In this document: positions 1-14,300 of the stretch, in pieces
Layout of the letters: the number at the start of each line of letters is the position of its first letter
Numbering within the stretch: position 1 is the first letter of the stretch
NCBI RefSeq assembly: GCF_027942865.1
Contig: NC_134510.1
Coordinates: forward strand, 13,358,743 to 13,422,742
Length of the DNA stretch: 64,000 bases
Direction: 5' to 3'
DNA from: Odontesthes bonariensis
Lineage: Eukaryota > Chordata > Actinopteri > Atheriniformes > Atherinopsidae
Position numbers and translations under genes: made by a program
Notes under the pieces: generated by a model
Database searches by the model: none
Told to the model about the DNA's origin: nothing
Seen by the model: only the letters and a program-made list of their open reading frames with translations

Positions 1-45
1 GTTGTGGAAGACATTTTATCATGTTCTGGTACCTAAAATATTTCT

Positions 46-285
46 CATCCATCTGCTCTCAATGGCTACAGACCAGTTGCCCTAACAACCCACATCATAA
101 AAGTTAGGGAGACACTGTTCCTGGTGCATCTCAGTAAACAAGTGAACATCTTTCAAGACCCAGTACTGTATGAGCCTGCGGTGGAGAGTGCCATCTACTT
201 TGCAGCCATCTGTTGGGACAGCGGCATCAGATCAAGTGACTCTAAGAAACTAAACAAGCTGACACAAGGCTTGCTTTTGAGCCCA
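46..285 (+). mobile_element. Non-LTR retrotransposon (LINE) remnant, internally deleted
   Basis: One stop-free frame runs through this stretch. Its first part carries the YRPVALT motif and a following helix typical of LINE reverse transcriptases. Its second part carries FAAICW and SSDSKKLNKL, which are typical of the C-terminal tail of the same polyproteins. The palm region with the catalytic FADD-type motif that should lie between is absent, so two distant parts seem to have been joined by an internal deletion. It lies upstream of the first rspo2 exon seen here, probably in an intron, in the same orientation as rspo2. Family assignment is from motif memory. Confidence 0.6.
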
Positions 286-3200
286 TGAAGCTGAATATTT
301 AATCCCTTACAATTCAAAACGGAAGTTCCAGAGACGACGAAAAAATGATTTATCTTGGATTCTTTTAAATCAACTTTTCAAATGTTTAATGAAGACTTTG
401 CTGGCAGTCTTTCATCTGTAGTATAAATATGGAAATAGAGTTAGCTGCGGGTTGACGTACACTAACATAAGTTAGCCTGGCTCTGCCCAATTTTGGCTAA
501 ATATCCCAGTGAGTGCCTATAAAATTCCCCAGTAAACAAGTCACATCTATATAAAAGCAGTAGAAATTTGGTAGCTTTACATCTTTTTATTTACTCTTTG
601 ATGTATTTATACTTTTGTGCTAAAGTAGACAAACTACCATTCCGTGTTAAAGTAATTTAACTGGCAGGTGCTTCATATTCACACATCCATGTTTCCAAAA
701 TGCTAAATTATTCTTTTAAACGTATACATAATGTAAACCTCCTTTTGTAGATGCAAATTATCAAAGTGTTATTTCACTTCATTTGGAATCACCGCTGTCA
801 TTGTTTTACTGATGGCTGAGGAAGAGGATGTGAGAGGGGTCCTTCATGTGGTTCCTCTACATCAGCAGCAGATTTGCCTTGTAGACATGACACATTGAGG
901 CACTTATTAAGTCTTTGTGTTAAGAAGTTCTGTGTAGGCTTCCTCAGTGATGTCCATATGGACTCTGGCTTTTTGTAAATACAATACTTGAGGCTCAGAG
1001 GGAGCGTTCAGAAGTGGGAACTGTGGATTTGTTTTCTTTCATGTAATGTGCACTTTGTGGTTGAAACTGTAAACGACATGACTTTATCTACACAGAGAGT
1101 GCAAGGAGGGCCACTTTTAATGCAGTGTGCTCCTCTTCTGTCTTGATGTTAAACCTGGGATCCTAATCTTAAAATGACTACTTTCTATACTTTCTGTGTC
1201 TTCAACATGTCTGACTCACTTTGGATTCAAAGCGTTTGACTGAAAACATTTCATGATCTGTTACTGTAACAAAAAAAAAAAAAAAAGCCATTGTGGGCCG
1301 GGTCAAAACACAGTTTGAATTCATATGCATTGGATTAGACGAGCTAGAGTATTCAAAACAAAGGCCTCATCGACAACGCTGACTTCATTCCACAACACAC
1401 TGACCATACCGCTTCATGTTCTCGCCAAATTAGATTTAGATGCAACAGCGATAAAAAGACTTCTGCACCTCTTTGTTTGATTTTCTTTTTCTCTTTTTTT
1501 CTTTTTTTTCCTTGAGAATGGCTGAAACCTGCTGGCAGTCAACAGATTGATGTAAAGTGCGCTAGACATTATGCCGGTAGTGTGGGATGGGAGTTGGACC
1601 GCGTAGCTCCAGACACTGTGAATTGTGGTCTTTTTCCTGACATACCTGTGGCCTGAACCTCCAAACCTTTCCACAGACACACACAAAAGCTAATCTCCCA
1701 AGATCAGCAGCAAGAGTTTTTCTCTACCGTGAGCTGCCATTTTTTTTTTTCCTCAGTGATACGATAATTCCAGGATGTGGAATATGCCTCACTCAGACGT
1801 CGTATGGTTATGTTGTCCACAATCAGCGTGGATTGCAAGATTAGCAACCACCAAAACAAATGTTTGACAACAAAAAATGAGCGGGGTCTTTGAGCCAGAC
1901 TTATGAAGAGGCTTTTCAATGACTGTAATTTCCCTGTTGATTGACTGGCCAGTGATCTAATGACCACATGCCCATAAAGTACTTTCTGTCGTTCTTGTTA
2001 GGATAGTATTGTTAGAACACTGTAAATAGTGACAGAATCAAACCCAGTGAAAATGGTCTGGAGAAAGAAGCTTTCCAGCCTCACAGTTGTTTGCTTTTGC
2101 CAAGTTGGCTTTCCCTTTCTGTCAGTGTGGTGTTCAAGTTTGGCGAGCGCAGCTGCAGTAGATGTGACCAAGTTAACGTGACTGTCAGTTTGTTGTAAAC
2201 ACATATAGGCTGCGTATCATACAGAAATATATGGTTATATGGTGAGGAATGAGGTTAAGTCTTGTGGTGCACCTTAATTTTACAAGATGCAAGGATTGAA
2301 AGAATTAGATATGAGAAAAATGTAGCAAATGTTGATAGTGGTAGTTACCTGATGGCAGCTTTTAATGCAAGTGCAAGAGCTAGACACCACAGCACCTGCA
2401 CATTAGTAGCTGACTCTAAGGATGCTGCATTTAATTGAGACAAAACATGTATCAGCAAAACTGAAATCAGAAACAATAATGTCATACGCACTGGATTGAC
2501 AGTTCATCGTGAGACACAATTTTCCATTTGTGAGTTGGAGGGGCAAAACTAGTTATAATTTGGGGTTTCCATTCCTCCTTCACGTCTTACTGAGTGAGTG
2601 CAGACTGGAGATGAACCATCACTCGACTGTGTGATGAATCGACTTGGAGTGCACATCGCGGTGTTGCTGTGATTCATTGAGTGTCGCTGTAGACCTCATC
2701 CCTAAAGACCGTCAGAGACACCTTCTGATCAGCCCTTAATCTTCCTTCCATCCACTCTGGCTTCAGTAGGATGAATGCAGTTTGGCCACGCTGGCATACT
2801 TCTCTAAAGACTGTCTCCAGGCACTCCAACAAAAGAAAAAAAAATAAAGATGAGGCCGAGGAAGCTCTGAAATCCGCTGACTGATTTTCACCTGATTACT
2901 AACTGATGCTTGCACTAGGCCCACTTAGCATTCACTTTTGCCTTTGGGAATGTGTTCAGAGTAACCTAATATGTGGATCTATGGGCAGTAACGCAGATAT
3001 GCTCATCTCCCTCTCTTAGGCTTTGTGTAGCTTGCTGCAAGGGGTTTAGTATCGTGGTAGGTCCCTTAGTATGAGCAGGGCAGTTACTCGTTCCCTGTTT
3101 GTGATATTCAAAACTTGGCTCGGATCAACTCAAGCGCCGATCGTTTGGATTCGCCCAAGGACATTTTCCTTTAAATGGGATGCTAAGGAGTTTACAGTGA

Positions 3201-5137
3201 AAGTCACTTATTGTGGAATGGACCGTCTTTTTACTGGCTCCTTTGTCTTCCGCAGGCAACTCGAGCCTCGGCCAGAGCCACTGCGGTTGTGGGGGCTTTC
3301 ATCAGCTGTCTCAACACAATCGTTTAAGAGGCCAGCCCTGACCAGAATTAATGAAATATTCACATCTATAACCAATCATCATTTTAATGTTGAGAGGGGA
3401 ACCAGAGTTTGCATGAATGACAAATTGTACCGTTGGACATATTTACGATGGGATAAAGAATATCCTACTGATATATCTATCATGGTTTTGTTCTTAAATT
3501 TGGGTTGTATTATACTGGCCAGCCCTCCCACAGTTAAACGTTGCCTCAAGTTCTCCCTGTCTTTGTCATCGGGTAAGGTTAGGGTCAACCAGAGATGAGT
3601 AATGGCGCATAAACCTAAAAGAACTTTGCCGTTCTCTTAGTGATGAATTCATCTGAACAACCATAGTACAGTAGATGCATTCTCCCGTGTGTCTGCAGCA
3701 GCACTGACCTCGTGTTTAAAAAACAAGAGGGCACTGACAGCAATTCAGATATTTAAGTTAAAGATTAATAAGGGACATTGATACTCACACCCTTTTTGAG
3801 AATCATTGATTTCTTTTACGTTCATCATGGTCTGACTGCTTTCTCGTGATGAATATAATGGCTGTGCTTACATGCAGTTATATTCTGATATTAACCCAAT
3901 TAAGGTTGTGCTCTGAATAAGAGAATATCTGAGTTTCTATGAACGTTTTTGATTTGCATTTAGAAGATGTAAGAAAATGTCCACTGATGAAAAAAAACAA
4001 ATGTTTTTACTCTTTTTTTTTTTGTTTGTTTGCTTGTTTCAAAGAAGGACAGGATGGAAACAACTTTGTCAGTTGTGCCAGATTTGGTAAAGACTGAAAT
4101 GACGTGACACCCAGATGTTTCTGGTCTAAGCGTTCAAACAGTAAACTCATGTGTCTGACTGGCGTTTTCGCAGATATTAGATGACCTTCCAGAGATGAAA
4201 GTATCTCCTGAAGAGGAGATTTCTCCCTGTTGATGAGTGTCCACTGCAGTTGTCTTTTCTTTTCTTTTTTTTTTTTTGAGGTTTGTTTCCATTTAGGACA
4301 ACTATTTTTCTACTGAATTACAACCACTAGCAGCAAAGACTATACCGCCACTTTCTGGCAACACTACACAGCTTAGTTTGTTTGCTTGAAACCAGTCGAT
4401 GGAAATGTGCCTGATTCTCGTGTCTTTTTTTTGCGGGTTTTCGAAAGATCATTTTAGATTTGCTTCGATAACAAATGGAAACCCAGCCACTGCCATGAAA
4501 ACAGTTTTTTTTTTTATAATAATCTAACAAAGCTATGTGAAGTATATTAGCTGCCTCATCGACACACCTTAATTTTGGCTCTTTAATCCTGCTAAAGATT
4601 TCATGGCATCTTGCAACACACATTGCTGCTTTACAGCTCTTGTTTTGGCCTTGTTTTGATGGACTGGGTTGCTTGTTACCGTGTCAAGATCCGGCATAAC
4701 GGGCTCAGGCTGAGTTTAGTACAGAACAAAAAGGCTACGGTAACACACTTTTTCACACACTTTTGTGGTGAGGGAAAAAACTGTGTTGGCCAATGCCCTG
4801 TGGTTTGGGAGTTATGGATGAAATTAAGACTTCGGATGGGAGCAAACATTGCAACTATATAGGTGAACGGGATGCGGGCATGAGTCATTAATCGTACGAT
4901 GCTTTGTAACATGTAACTGGGAATATGAATGGAATATCCGCTCTGCAAGATTAATGTCTTAATGACATTAAAGTAACTAGTCTGAATATTGCTCTGCATG
5001 TAGACATTATTTCATGAATTAAGCTAAAAGTTGTGAGTGTCACCAGTGAATATTTTTCCATCGAAGGATACCCTCACTTTGGCGCATTTTCAGTTTGATT
5101 CCATGTAATGAATCACCTTTTTTTCTCTGTCTTGCAG
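286..5137 (+). other. Intron or upstream sequence of rspo2, no gene seen
   Basis: AT-rich sequence before the first recognisable rspo2 coding exon, ending in a good polypyrimidine tract and cttgcag acceptor. I searched for an exon encoding the R-spondin signal peptide and found none. The longest open stretch, 3071-3598 on the plus strand, has no recognisable domain. Poly-A and poly-T runs occur near 1271, 4012 and 4264. Confidence 0.6.
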
Positions 5138-5326
5138 CTAGCTATGGAGCATACCCCATCTGTAAAGGCTGCTCTGTGTGCTCCAGGGATAATGGCTGTG
5201 TAAATTGCCAACCCAAACTCTTCCTGTTCCTGCGGAGGGAGAGGATGAGGCAGTACGGGGAGTGTCTTCACGACTGTCCAGCCGGGTACTATGGCATGCG
5301 CAGCCCAGAAGTCAACATGTGTTCCA
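5138..5326 (+). CDS. rspo2: rspo2 exon: furin-like cysteine-rich repeat 1
   Basis: 189 bp between a cttgcag acceptor and a gtaaga donor. It encodes [12 protein letters not shown] through a YYGMR segment to NMCS. Six-plus cysteines sit in the spacing of an R-spondin furin-1 repeat (CKGC, CSRDNGC, CVNCQPK, GEC, DCP). The beta-hairpin RERMRQ holds the Arg and Gln needed for ZNRF3/RNF43 binding in R-spondin structures. The frame continues past the donor in genomic DNA to 5502, but that is intron read-through. Confidence 0.93.
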
Positions 5327-8300
5327 GTAAGAGCTTCCCTGGGTTAACTCACCCACACTCCATCACACTCCACCTTTATCCCTCAGACTTTCTCCCCCCG
5401 CCATCCCAGCCACACAGACACAATGCTTCAACTTCCCTTTTTCCCACAGCCCAAGATTTATTGGCAGTTATCCAGTGGAGACACACATACCTCACAGTTT
5501 GAACATCTTGTCTGTTCACACAGGTGAATGCTCTAGTCCCTCGGGAATTAATATTGAACTCTTGCTATGATGAGCCTGTTGCTTCTCTTTATTTTTTTCC
5601 TTTCACACCCCCCCCACCCGAATTACTAAACATCCTGTGCATGAGCTTGAGTCTGAAGCCATGAAATCCGGGTGATGGAACCAAGATGCGCCAGTGTTAC
5701 ATTATATGCAACATAGATAAATCATCCCTTTTTTTAATGTCTTCAAAGCAATGTTTTTCATTCGAAAAGAAAGCAAGCCACAACTGAAGTGTCCATATCG
5801 TGCAGCACCAAGCTGAACAAATCATTAAGAGCAGCATTTATGCTTTCAATTGGTAGTGTATAAATGAAGGAGGCCAATTTTTAATCAAATCTATTTGGCT
5901 TACTTTAATTTGCTTCTTTGTTTCTCAGATTAAACCATATCAGATTTTTTGCTAATGTTCTCCTCTTTGTAACACATTTTATGGACTGCAGTGATCTTGG
6001 ACTCTTGAGAGACCGCCCTTTTGGTCTGACACGATCTGAATTTGGTTTTACTGTTAATAAAAACTCCAAACAAGAACAATGACAAGTCAAAATGTTTTCA
6101 ACAATTCCCGTTTAAGACTAGCACTCAAATACAATTAAAGAAGTCTACCTTTCTCCTCCTCATGTAGCCGCCTGATCTCATAACCTGATGTGAACATGGA
6201 AAATGCTCTGAGAGACGTAGAGAGACTTTATAGGTTTACACAGTGCCTGAGGTGTTGGCTGAGTGTTTCATATGAAAACAGAGAGAAACCTGAAGCTTTT
6301 TAGTTCCCTGAGCCAAACTCCTGACAGAAGCACAAAAGTGAATACCCAGAGGAGGGTGTCCGAACCTTTAGGCCGAATAATATCAACGTGTAGCAACTGC
6401 AGGAAGAGAAAAGAACTACGATACATTTTGCTTAACCAGTCTCTGCAAATGCAAATACTGCTGGCTCCATTTTGTTATGACAATGAAAAACATGTTAAAG
6501 CTGCAGTTGCCAGTTTCGGACTGTTCTCATAGAAGACTTTGAATTCAGTACCCCAGAATCTAAAAGGTCAATGTCTGGTATCTTCTTTTTTTACCAAGTT
6601 AAAGGGGAAGTTCGTTTTATTTAAACCTGGACCTTATTTCTGGCCTAAAATACGTTGATGCTCATTCACTCCGTGCTCTGTGGCGGTCGGCTATCTTTAC
6701 ACGGAGTTTGCTACTGCTAGTTTTGTGCAACATGGCCCCCCGCCCGGTAAGCCCCCAATAACAACAACACGGCAGCTCTGAGCAAACAGTGCAATAGTGC
6801 GCTTTCATTCATTCATTCGTCTTAAAGTATTGGTGAAATAAAGACAGATAAGGCCTTATTTAGAGGCTGTATTGTCAATGCCCTCCTCACTCCCGTTATA
6901 TGGATGTACGCGGATCTCGAGTAATCTAAATAGCATCCGAAGGACGGCGACTTTCACCAAACTGTTATCGGTCAGTAGATGAACTTATTCTATGCCAGAA
7001 ATAAGGTCCAGGTTTAAAAAAAAAAAACAAAAGACTTCCCCTTTAAGTTTGGATTCTGCATCAGTCTAGCGCAGAATTCATTGGCATCATGTTGATTAAG
7101 TGTGTATATTTTTTTCCTTCAGAAGAGTACGGTTTCACAATTATAAAATCTTAAATGAAATTGAAGTAATTGATCACAAAAGAATATTTGACGTTTCGCA
7201 TGCTCTTTCGAAGTCAGGTACTTCGGTTGTGTTAATTTTTCTGTGTTCAGTGCCAAAACTGCCAAGTGTCAGCTTGGACTTAGAGCCGGAGGTGTGACAG
7301 TTAACGTATACCATCTTCCGCAGCTTCATTCCCTGAACACACTATGTGTCATTAGCTTGATGGTGGAAAATTAGCCACCATCAAGCCTATGTGCAGGAAT
7401 CACCTGGTTTTGTTCAGAAATTAGCTAGAAATTGTGAATTCCAGATAACAAGCCACACGTCATATTGTGTGCTATCATTATACGTTTTTATTTATAACTT
7501 TATAGGTCATTATCATGCTTTAAAATGAAATGCTAAAATTTTACAAAGTATAAAAAAGTCTAGCAATATATGCCTGATATGCTGCCTTGAATTATGTTAC
7601 AGAGTTTGAGGTCTTTTTAACCCATCAGCTTTTCTGTGGGGGGCAGCACTTCTTTATGCCCATGATAAGCTAGTTGTTGAGGATTTTTAAATACCTCCAA
7701 ATTGTTTGCTCTTACTGCAGAATGCACACATTTGTTTTTATTAGTAGCTTATGAAGATTAGCTGCATTTTACAAGTACCTTGTTCCAGATTTTTTAATAG
7801 AACAAACACAAAACTGAGACTAAATCTGATTCATTGGATTCTTTTGCAGTGGAGAGACTTTTCAACACTTACCAAGACCAATCAAGGGTTAACAATCAGG
7901 CATACCCTACTATATTTCTGCAAACTAATGAAAATTAATGTCTTATTGATTTTTACACCAGTCTCTTTTAGCAACCTTCTGGTATCGACCAGATACCCCC
8001 CACACAAAACACATGTTTTCTGCATGCCCATCTTCATCCTCAAATTCAAGTTTATCAAATCTCCCCACATAAGAGGAAAAACCTTAAAGAATCCACAGTC
8101 ATTTCACCCTATTTTCATAACTGAGATAATTGGCAGAGAAAAACATCTTGTTCTCTGGTTTGAAAAAAAGACTCTGCCATCTTAACCACACGTTGATTTG
8201 AATCCCTTGCCATACACACTGCTGTTAGAACAACATCTTGTATTGTCACATAGCATCAGATCTCAGAGCGAGACCTACTTTGATGTGATAGCTGCTTCAG

Positions 8301-11300
8301 TCTTTGCTCTCTAATCCAGTTTCCCATTTGACCCTCTTTGTCAGCTGCGCTCCATGTGTCATTTTGACAAAGCATTTCATGACCACTCTTCATAAACGGA
8401 TATTTTATTGGTTCAGAAGTTAGCGCTTTCTGAGCCGGTACAGGCAACGGGTACCCAAAGGGCTCAAGTACACAGTGGGTACACGACGCTGTGGATTTCT
8501 CCACTGCTGTTCACAAAGCTGCCGAGTGCTCTTGCTTTCCAAAGGTGCCTGGAGCTTGATATTACTTCTCTGTTGTCATGAGCTTTTTAAACACTGCCTC
8601 TGAAATCACTTAAGGAGCAGCTGCTTATTATTACACCAGAGTTTGTCTGTGTGATCTTATCTCATTCAAGAATATTTTTGTGGACTGCCTGGGTAAAGGA
8701 AAGCAAACAACAAGAGCTAGACAAGCGAGAGGCTTATACACTCAGCTACTCGCTGGCTGAAACCTCGCTTAGAGTTTTTCTGAGGGGGCTCCGGAGGACT
8801 CAGACAGCTATTGGGTGGAGAGATAGAATGAATGCACTATTTACCTTTTGAGCTTACAATGTGATGCAATATCAGGCAAGGAACGCCTAAAAGATCAGTG
8901 AAATTTGTCTGATAAGGATAAGACCATCACAACAGTGATGAATATACAGGCATTTTTTTTTCTTTTTCATTTTTCAATGGCTGGCAAAAGGCATATTTAA
9001 ATATTGTAAATTCAAGGATGAAGTGTTTTTCCTCTGTCATTACCCTTGTTGAGAGTTTTCCAAAAGTACCATCCGAACACTCTCACCACGTTCTACCCAG
9101 CTTTAACTTGCAGCGGGCTTTCATCTGACCGGCATGTCTTTGGACTGTAGATGGATATACGATTGAGTCGTGTCTAAAGGGATATACCTGCCTTTTCTGA
9201 ATTGAAGTTGTGTGTAGAAGTTATGAGTTATCAGTGTCTTACCTACAGTATTCAGAGCACTCTCAATTTTGGAGAGTCAGAAAGTTTCCTTTCAGGCGAG
9301 CTACGCTAGATGCTACTTAAAAGGGGGCTGTGAGAGGAGCAATTTTTTGCCATCTAAAACAATTCAAACCTCACAAATGTAACAGGTTTGAGCTAATGCT
9401 ATCATCTGGATTGTCACTTTTTTCTGAATCTAATTCTGTCTCTGATTCTCCTAACTGAGAGCACTCTGACTGCTGTCTTCTACAGATAGAGTAGTTAGCT
9501 GCAATGCTGCCACTGATTCACAGCACTTCCCTGTTAAAATCCAATTCACTGCTGCTTTGAATGTCTTTAGTTTGAGGGGGAACCACATGATACAGCTTTT
9601 GTAAAACGACATAAAAGCCCATAACCATTCTATTTTACCCAAATTTGACATATTAACTGATCAACTAATCTAAATCAACTGGTCATTATAAACGTTCTGC
9701 TTTCTCAGAACAACTTGAGTAATTGCGCCTTTGATAAAGAATTTTAGATTCAAGACACTGAGTCAGTACTGGGAAAATAACACCATAATTAAAGACAAAA
9801 ACAATGGGAACTATTCTTTCCACAATATAACATAACTTGAGGCCCATTTGCAGCCACAGTTAAGCTGTTTTCCTTAAAATGCTCGAGGCTCAGGAGCCAC
9901 AGTGTTAACTACCATTACAGAGTTGGAGCTGGTTTGTTAGCTATGTATTTTTGTTACAAGATATCTTTCTTCCTGAGCATATATTTCATTACTGGGACTC
10001 ATCTGTAACTCCTTTCAGCAGCTAATGGATGGCTTGATTAGAGTCATAAACCATATGCTGGAACTCCAGTGTTATCCACGGGGGCTCTTATCATTTGCCC
10101 AGAGGAGGCCCCACGCTGGTGTCTGTGGGTGTCACCCCACCACACTGCAGGGAAGATTTGTAGCAGTGGTCACACAGTGTGCTGCTTTATGTACAGCCAA
10201 ATCCGCATGAATGCGGTGCAGTCATGCTCTCGCCTAAGTCACAATTCATAATACTTCAGTTTTAGCACACATTCCCAAGCCAAAGCACATTCTGTCATTC
10301 TGCATCACGAGCGAGCTCTCTGGCTAACAGAATTATGAGCCGAAAGACGGCTATAAGAGCTGTCTACTATGTGTGACAAAGCGCCGAGAGGGTCAGCATG
10401 AGTGTAAGGCTGCATTCAAGACTTCCTCCCTCTGGGTGTATTTTGGACCCCCCACAGCTATGTTCACACATTTTCCAGCCAGCAACCAGTTGCCTTACCC
10501 CACTGTAGCATCTTTAGAAGCTTACCAGGTCTGGTACCAGCCAAGGACCAGTCTGAGCAGAGCCTGAAAATAGCTCATATCCTGCAAGTGCGGTTTGAAC
10601 GTCAGAGCCCCTTCAATATAAGCCTATATTGCAAAAACAAATTTGCTGGATGCCTTTGCTTTATTGTAATCTTGTTTGTGAACATTTTATTTGTTGAACT
10701 GAGGTGCCCTTTTATTGAATCCAATTTTTATACTTTACTGGCACATTAAATTAGACTTCCAAGTAGAAGCTGGCTGGTGGTATCTTTGTAGACCGTTTTA
10801 GATAACAACATGGTAATCTGTTGGGTTGGAATTGGACAAGAGCTTTGCATCATGGGCCCCGACCAAATGGCCATTAAGGGTGTGTAAGGGAAGTATCTTG
10901 GGTTTTTGCTAACCTTCAGCTAGCAGTGCTGCCTACTCTCTCCCTCTCATCTCTTTTTCTCTTATTCAAGTTCTTTATTTCTTACTCTAATTCTGAGCTT
11001 GTGGGTATTTCTATTGTACACACTAACCAACAAAGGGACCAGTTGCTTTTGGCCTTTAAGATATACCCAAGGACATCTAACATCACAGCTTTACGAACCA
11101 AAATTTCAGATCAGTGCAATGGATCCATCAAACCAAGCCCGTTCTCATGGGGGGTAACAGCTGCATGCAGAGTTAAACTGGGTGCTTTCTTGAAATACTG
11201 TGTAGTTCTTCATGCTATTCTATAAGCAGAAGGGCTTTCTGTGCTTGACCCCCTGTCTGAGACCTGAGCTGTGTGAGTGGGTGTGAGTGTCAGGGCTGGC

Positions 11301-14300
11301 TGAGCATGTACAGAAGTAGAAGTGGGTCTATCCCAGACTGTGTCACCTTGGGTGAAGAAGCCAGGAGTACCACTGACACATCTGTCATCCCTGATCCTTC
11401 TCTTGGAGCTGCTGACTGACAGGAACACCACCTCTGCTTCAACTATCTCTCTGCCAGCGAGCAGAGGAGCACCCATGTGGAAAAAACACCAAGGAGAGTT
11501 GAGAGGAACATGGCAGCTCTAGCCTTTGCCATGAACTCCTGCCTTCCTCAGCCCCACATGACATGGCTGGGTGACAGCGAGCAAGTCAGCGCCTCCGTGT
11601 CAGCCAAATCTGGGGTCTAGAGAGTAGGTCAGGGCTTTTCGACTTAGCTTGGAGGCAAAGGGTGGAAAAACAGGGTTTGTTTTCCCCTCTCGCACTGCCA
11701 GGCCTTTTTACAAGGTGGACTCTCCTGCTGTGCCGCATCAAGGCTTTTTAGCTTTGTGGAGGAGGCTAAGGCTCTCTCTGTGGACCGGGTACGGTCTGAC
11801 AACCCATCTCCAGCTCTGTGCGGAACATTGAAGATTCGTCGGTCTTTGCAGAGCAATCTAGCACTCTTTCTTAACACAGTCACCATTCATGTCAAGGAAT
11901 GGACTGATTACACATGGCACTGTCAGCCTGTGGAGGAGCAGCAGTCGACTGAAGCTGACGTCGTGAGGCTTTAGTGTCCGTGATAAAATCAGTCGGTTCC
12001 CCATCCAGACCACAGCTGAGGGACCAGCTTCTGCCAAGCATGCACTATTAGATCACACGTGACACTTGGTGACTCATCTCTCAACTTCACATTCACTTGA
12101 CATGCAAACCACATTAAAGCTCGAGCGCAAACAATCCAACAAAAAGAGTGTAATGGCGATACGGGGTAATGGTGGAACTGGTGCACTGATGGCATCTTTT
12201 TCAGTTGAGCACCCTCAGCCACTTTAATGACATATTTTGCTCTGTTCCTCTCAGAAGGCATAAAGCTTCCCTGTCTGTGTTCATAATACAATAACTCATG
12301 GCCAGAACCAGGCTGAGAGATAATGATGTTAATACGTTTAAGTCCAAGAACACCGGGCCTTCAATGGGATCTGGTGTCCTCATTATTTCATATTAGTCTC
12401 CCTGAGGCACCTGGATGAAGACTTTAAAGGTGGTCCTGAGGTTAATCCCACTGGTGGAATGAACCCGCTCCCCTGTATCTGTTTCTGGCACTGCCGGACA
12501 AACTGCCTCATTGCTGATTAAACCAGTGGTTAGCGTAGGAGCTCCTCCAGTGTCCCAGATAGTCTTTTGGCTGATAGCTGGACGGAGGGATCAGTGTCTG
12601 TCATGGTGATCCCTTACTACCCACCTCACTCTCTGATGACCTCTGACCTTGCAGCTTTCGCTCCCTGCATTCTATTTCCCATGGTGCCGCACTCGTGTCA
12701 TCCACCTCATCCATCTCACAGAGTGACATTACAACTTATCATCTATTTAGCAAATAAGATTTCCAGACCACATCTGAATCTTGAACCAGAAGTGATGTTT
12801 TAATCAAAAACCTTGTCAAGTGCTACTTCTGCGGCTGGTGCAAGATTGAAATATTCAGTACATCTGTGTTGGTCATATTTACTGTCAATAACAAAGAATT
12901 TCACAACAAGCCCAGTGCTGAGAGTGCTGCCAGATGTTTCTGGTCTCCCTCTTGCTCTCTTATTTTTTTGTTTGTGAGCTTAATGTCTCTCAGGTGATGA
13001 CAGGCCTGGGAAGTGTGACTTGTAAAAGACAGTTTTGTGCTTTTAAACTTGCTTTGTGATTTACAGGCGCGCTCCCGGCCTTGGACTTGTTTTGTATCAA
13101 GCCCAAGCGCTACTGATTTTATACGATGAGAAATAGAGGCAGTTTCTTCCAGACAGAAATGTACGAGGGGCAAAGAATTCATTCAGTCACTAAAGTGTGA
13201 ATGGAGCAACAGAGCCTGAAATTATGCAGAAGAAATGATGATATCAGATGACTGAATTAACACCAAAATTATGAGAGAAGACATTAAACTGCTAAAGAAA
13301 TCAGTGATTTATGCTCACTTTAGGTTTTTCAGAATGTAGATCACAGCTTTACTGTAGATTGGGCCTATCTCTGACCATATCTTTTTGGTATGTGTATGTT
13401 TGTGCATATGTGTGATTGTGTGTCCACGGTTTGTTTAGACTAGTCGGGAAAAGCGTGAGACCAGAGTGAGTGGGCAGAGGCCATACTTTAGGGTTCAAAG
13501 TGAAGCGGGGAGGGACCCCTCGTTTTGCAGGAATGTCGAGGAGGAGGCCTGATGGTTAGTTGGAGATGGCGTAATTAAGGGGTGTGATTGTGAGAACCTT
13601 CCCATCTCTGGGCCCTGCAAGGGTCACAGATAAAAGAGCAGCCTTCAGCCTCTGACGCTCTCACATCACAGAATCACTGTCAAAGCATTGAGAGAAGTGT
13701 GAATCCTAATGCATGGTTGCTCCCTCATGCAAGGCACAATCAGAGGAGGAGATGACACCCTACCTGGGAAGCCCCCTGCAAGGGGGGAAATGGTGGCTGC
13801 AGGTTGTAGATTGAGGTTATTGGGCAACAGGGCCACATAGAGTTCCTGAGAAGCAACATAAATTAGATAGCTCTGGGAGGCTCCTTCTAATCATGTGGGC
13901 CTGTGCGTCGCCCTGTCGGTGTGGTTGTTGTAATTTGGCCCTGCTTGACGTGCTATTTGCAGAGAGCTTGATGACACATTGAGGAGCCTTTCTTTGCAAG
14001 TGCGGCGCTGTGTCATGCGCAGCAGCAGCAGGGTGTGGCGTGAGAGGATAAGAGTGCTGCTGTGTTTGCTGACTAAACCATTCTGTATTTATTTGGCAAG
14101 ATGTTGTCGTTTCCCTCCTGCCTCCCTGTTACAAACCCACCTTCCCTCCGTTAAATCCCAGCCAAAACCGAAAGGATCCACGCAGATGCCCAGCTGTGTG
14201 ATCATTAGCCATCATTCACATTTTAATGAAAACCTCACTTTTCAACAATCGTTCAGTTATGGAAAAAGACAGACTTCAGCAGTGTGGAGTGATAAGATGG

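Noticed and set aside
3071-3598. 175-codon open frame on the plus strand
   Set aside because: No recognisable domain, no splice or promoter context, AT-rich intron-like composition; probably chance.
5327-5502. Extension of the rspo2 furin-1 reading frame
   Set aside because: It is intron read-through after a good GTAAGA donor; the next true exon at 14686 restores the R-spondin sequence in phase.
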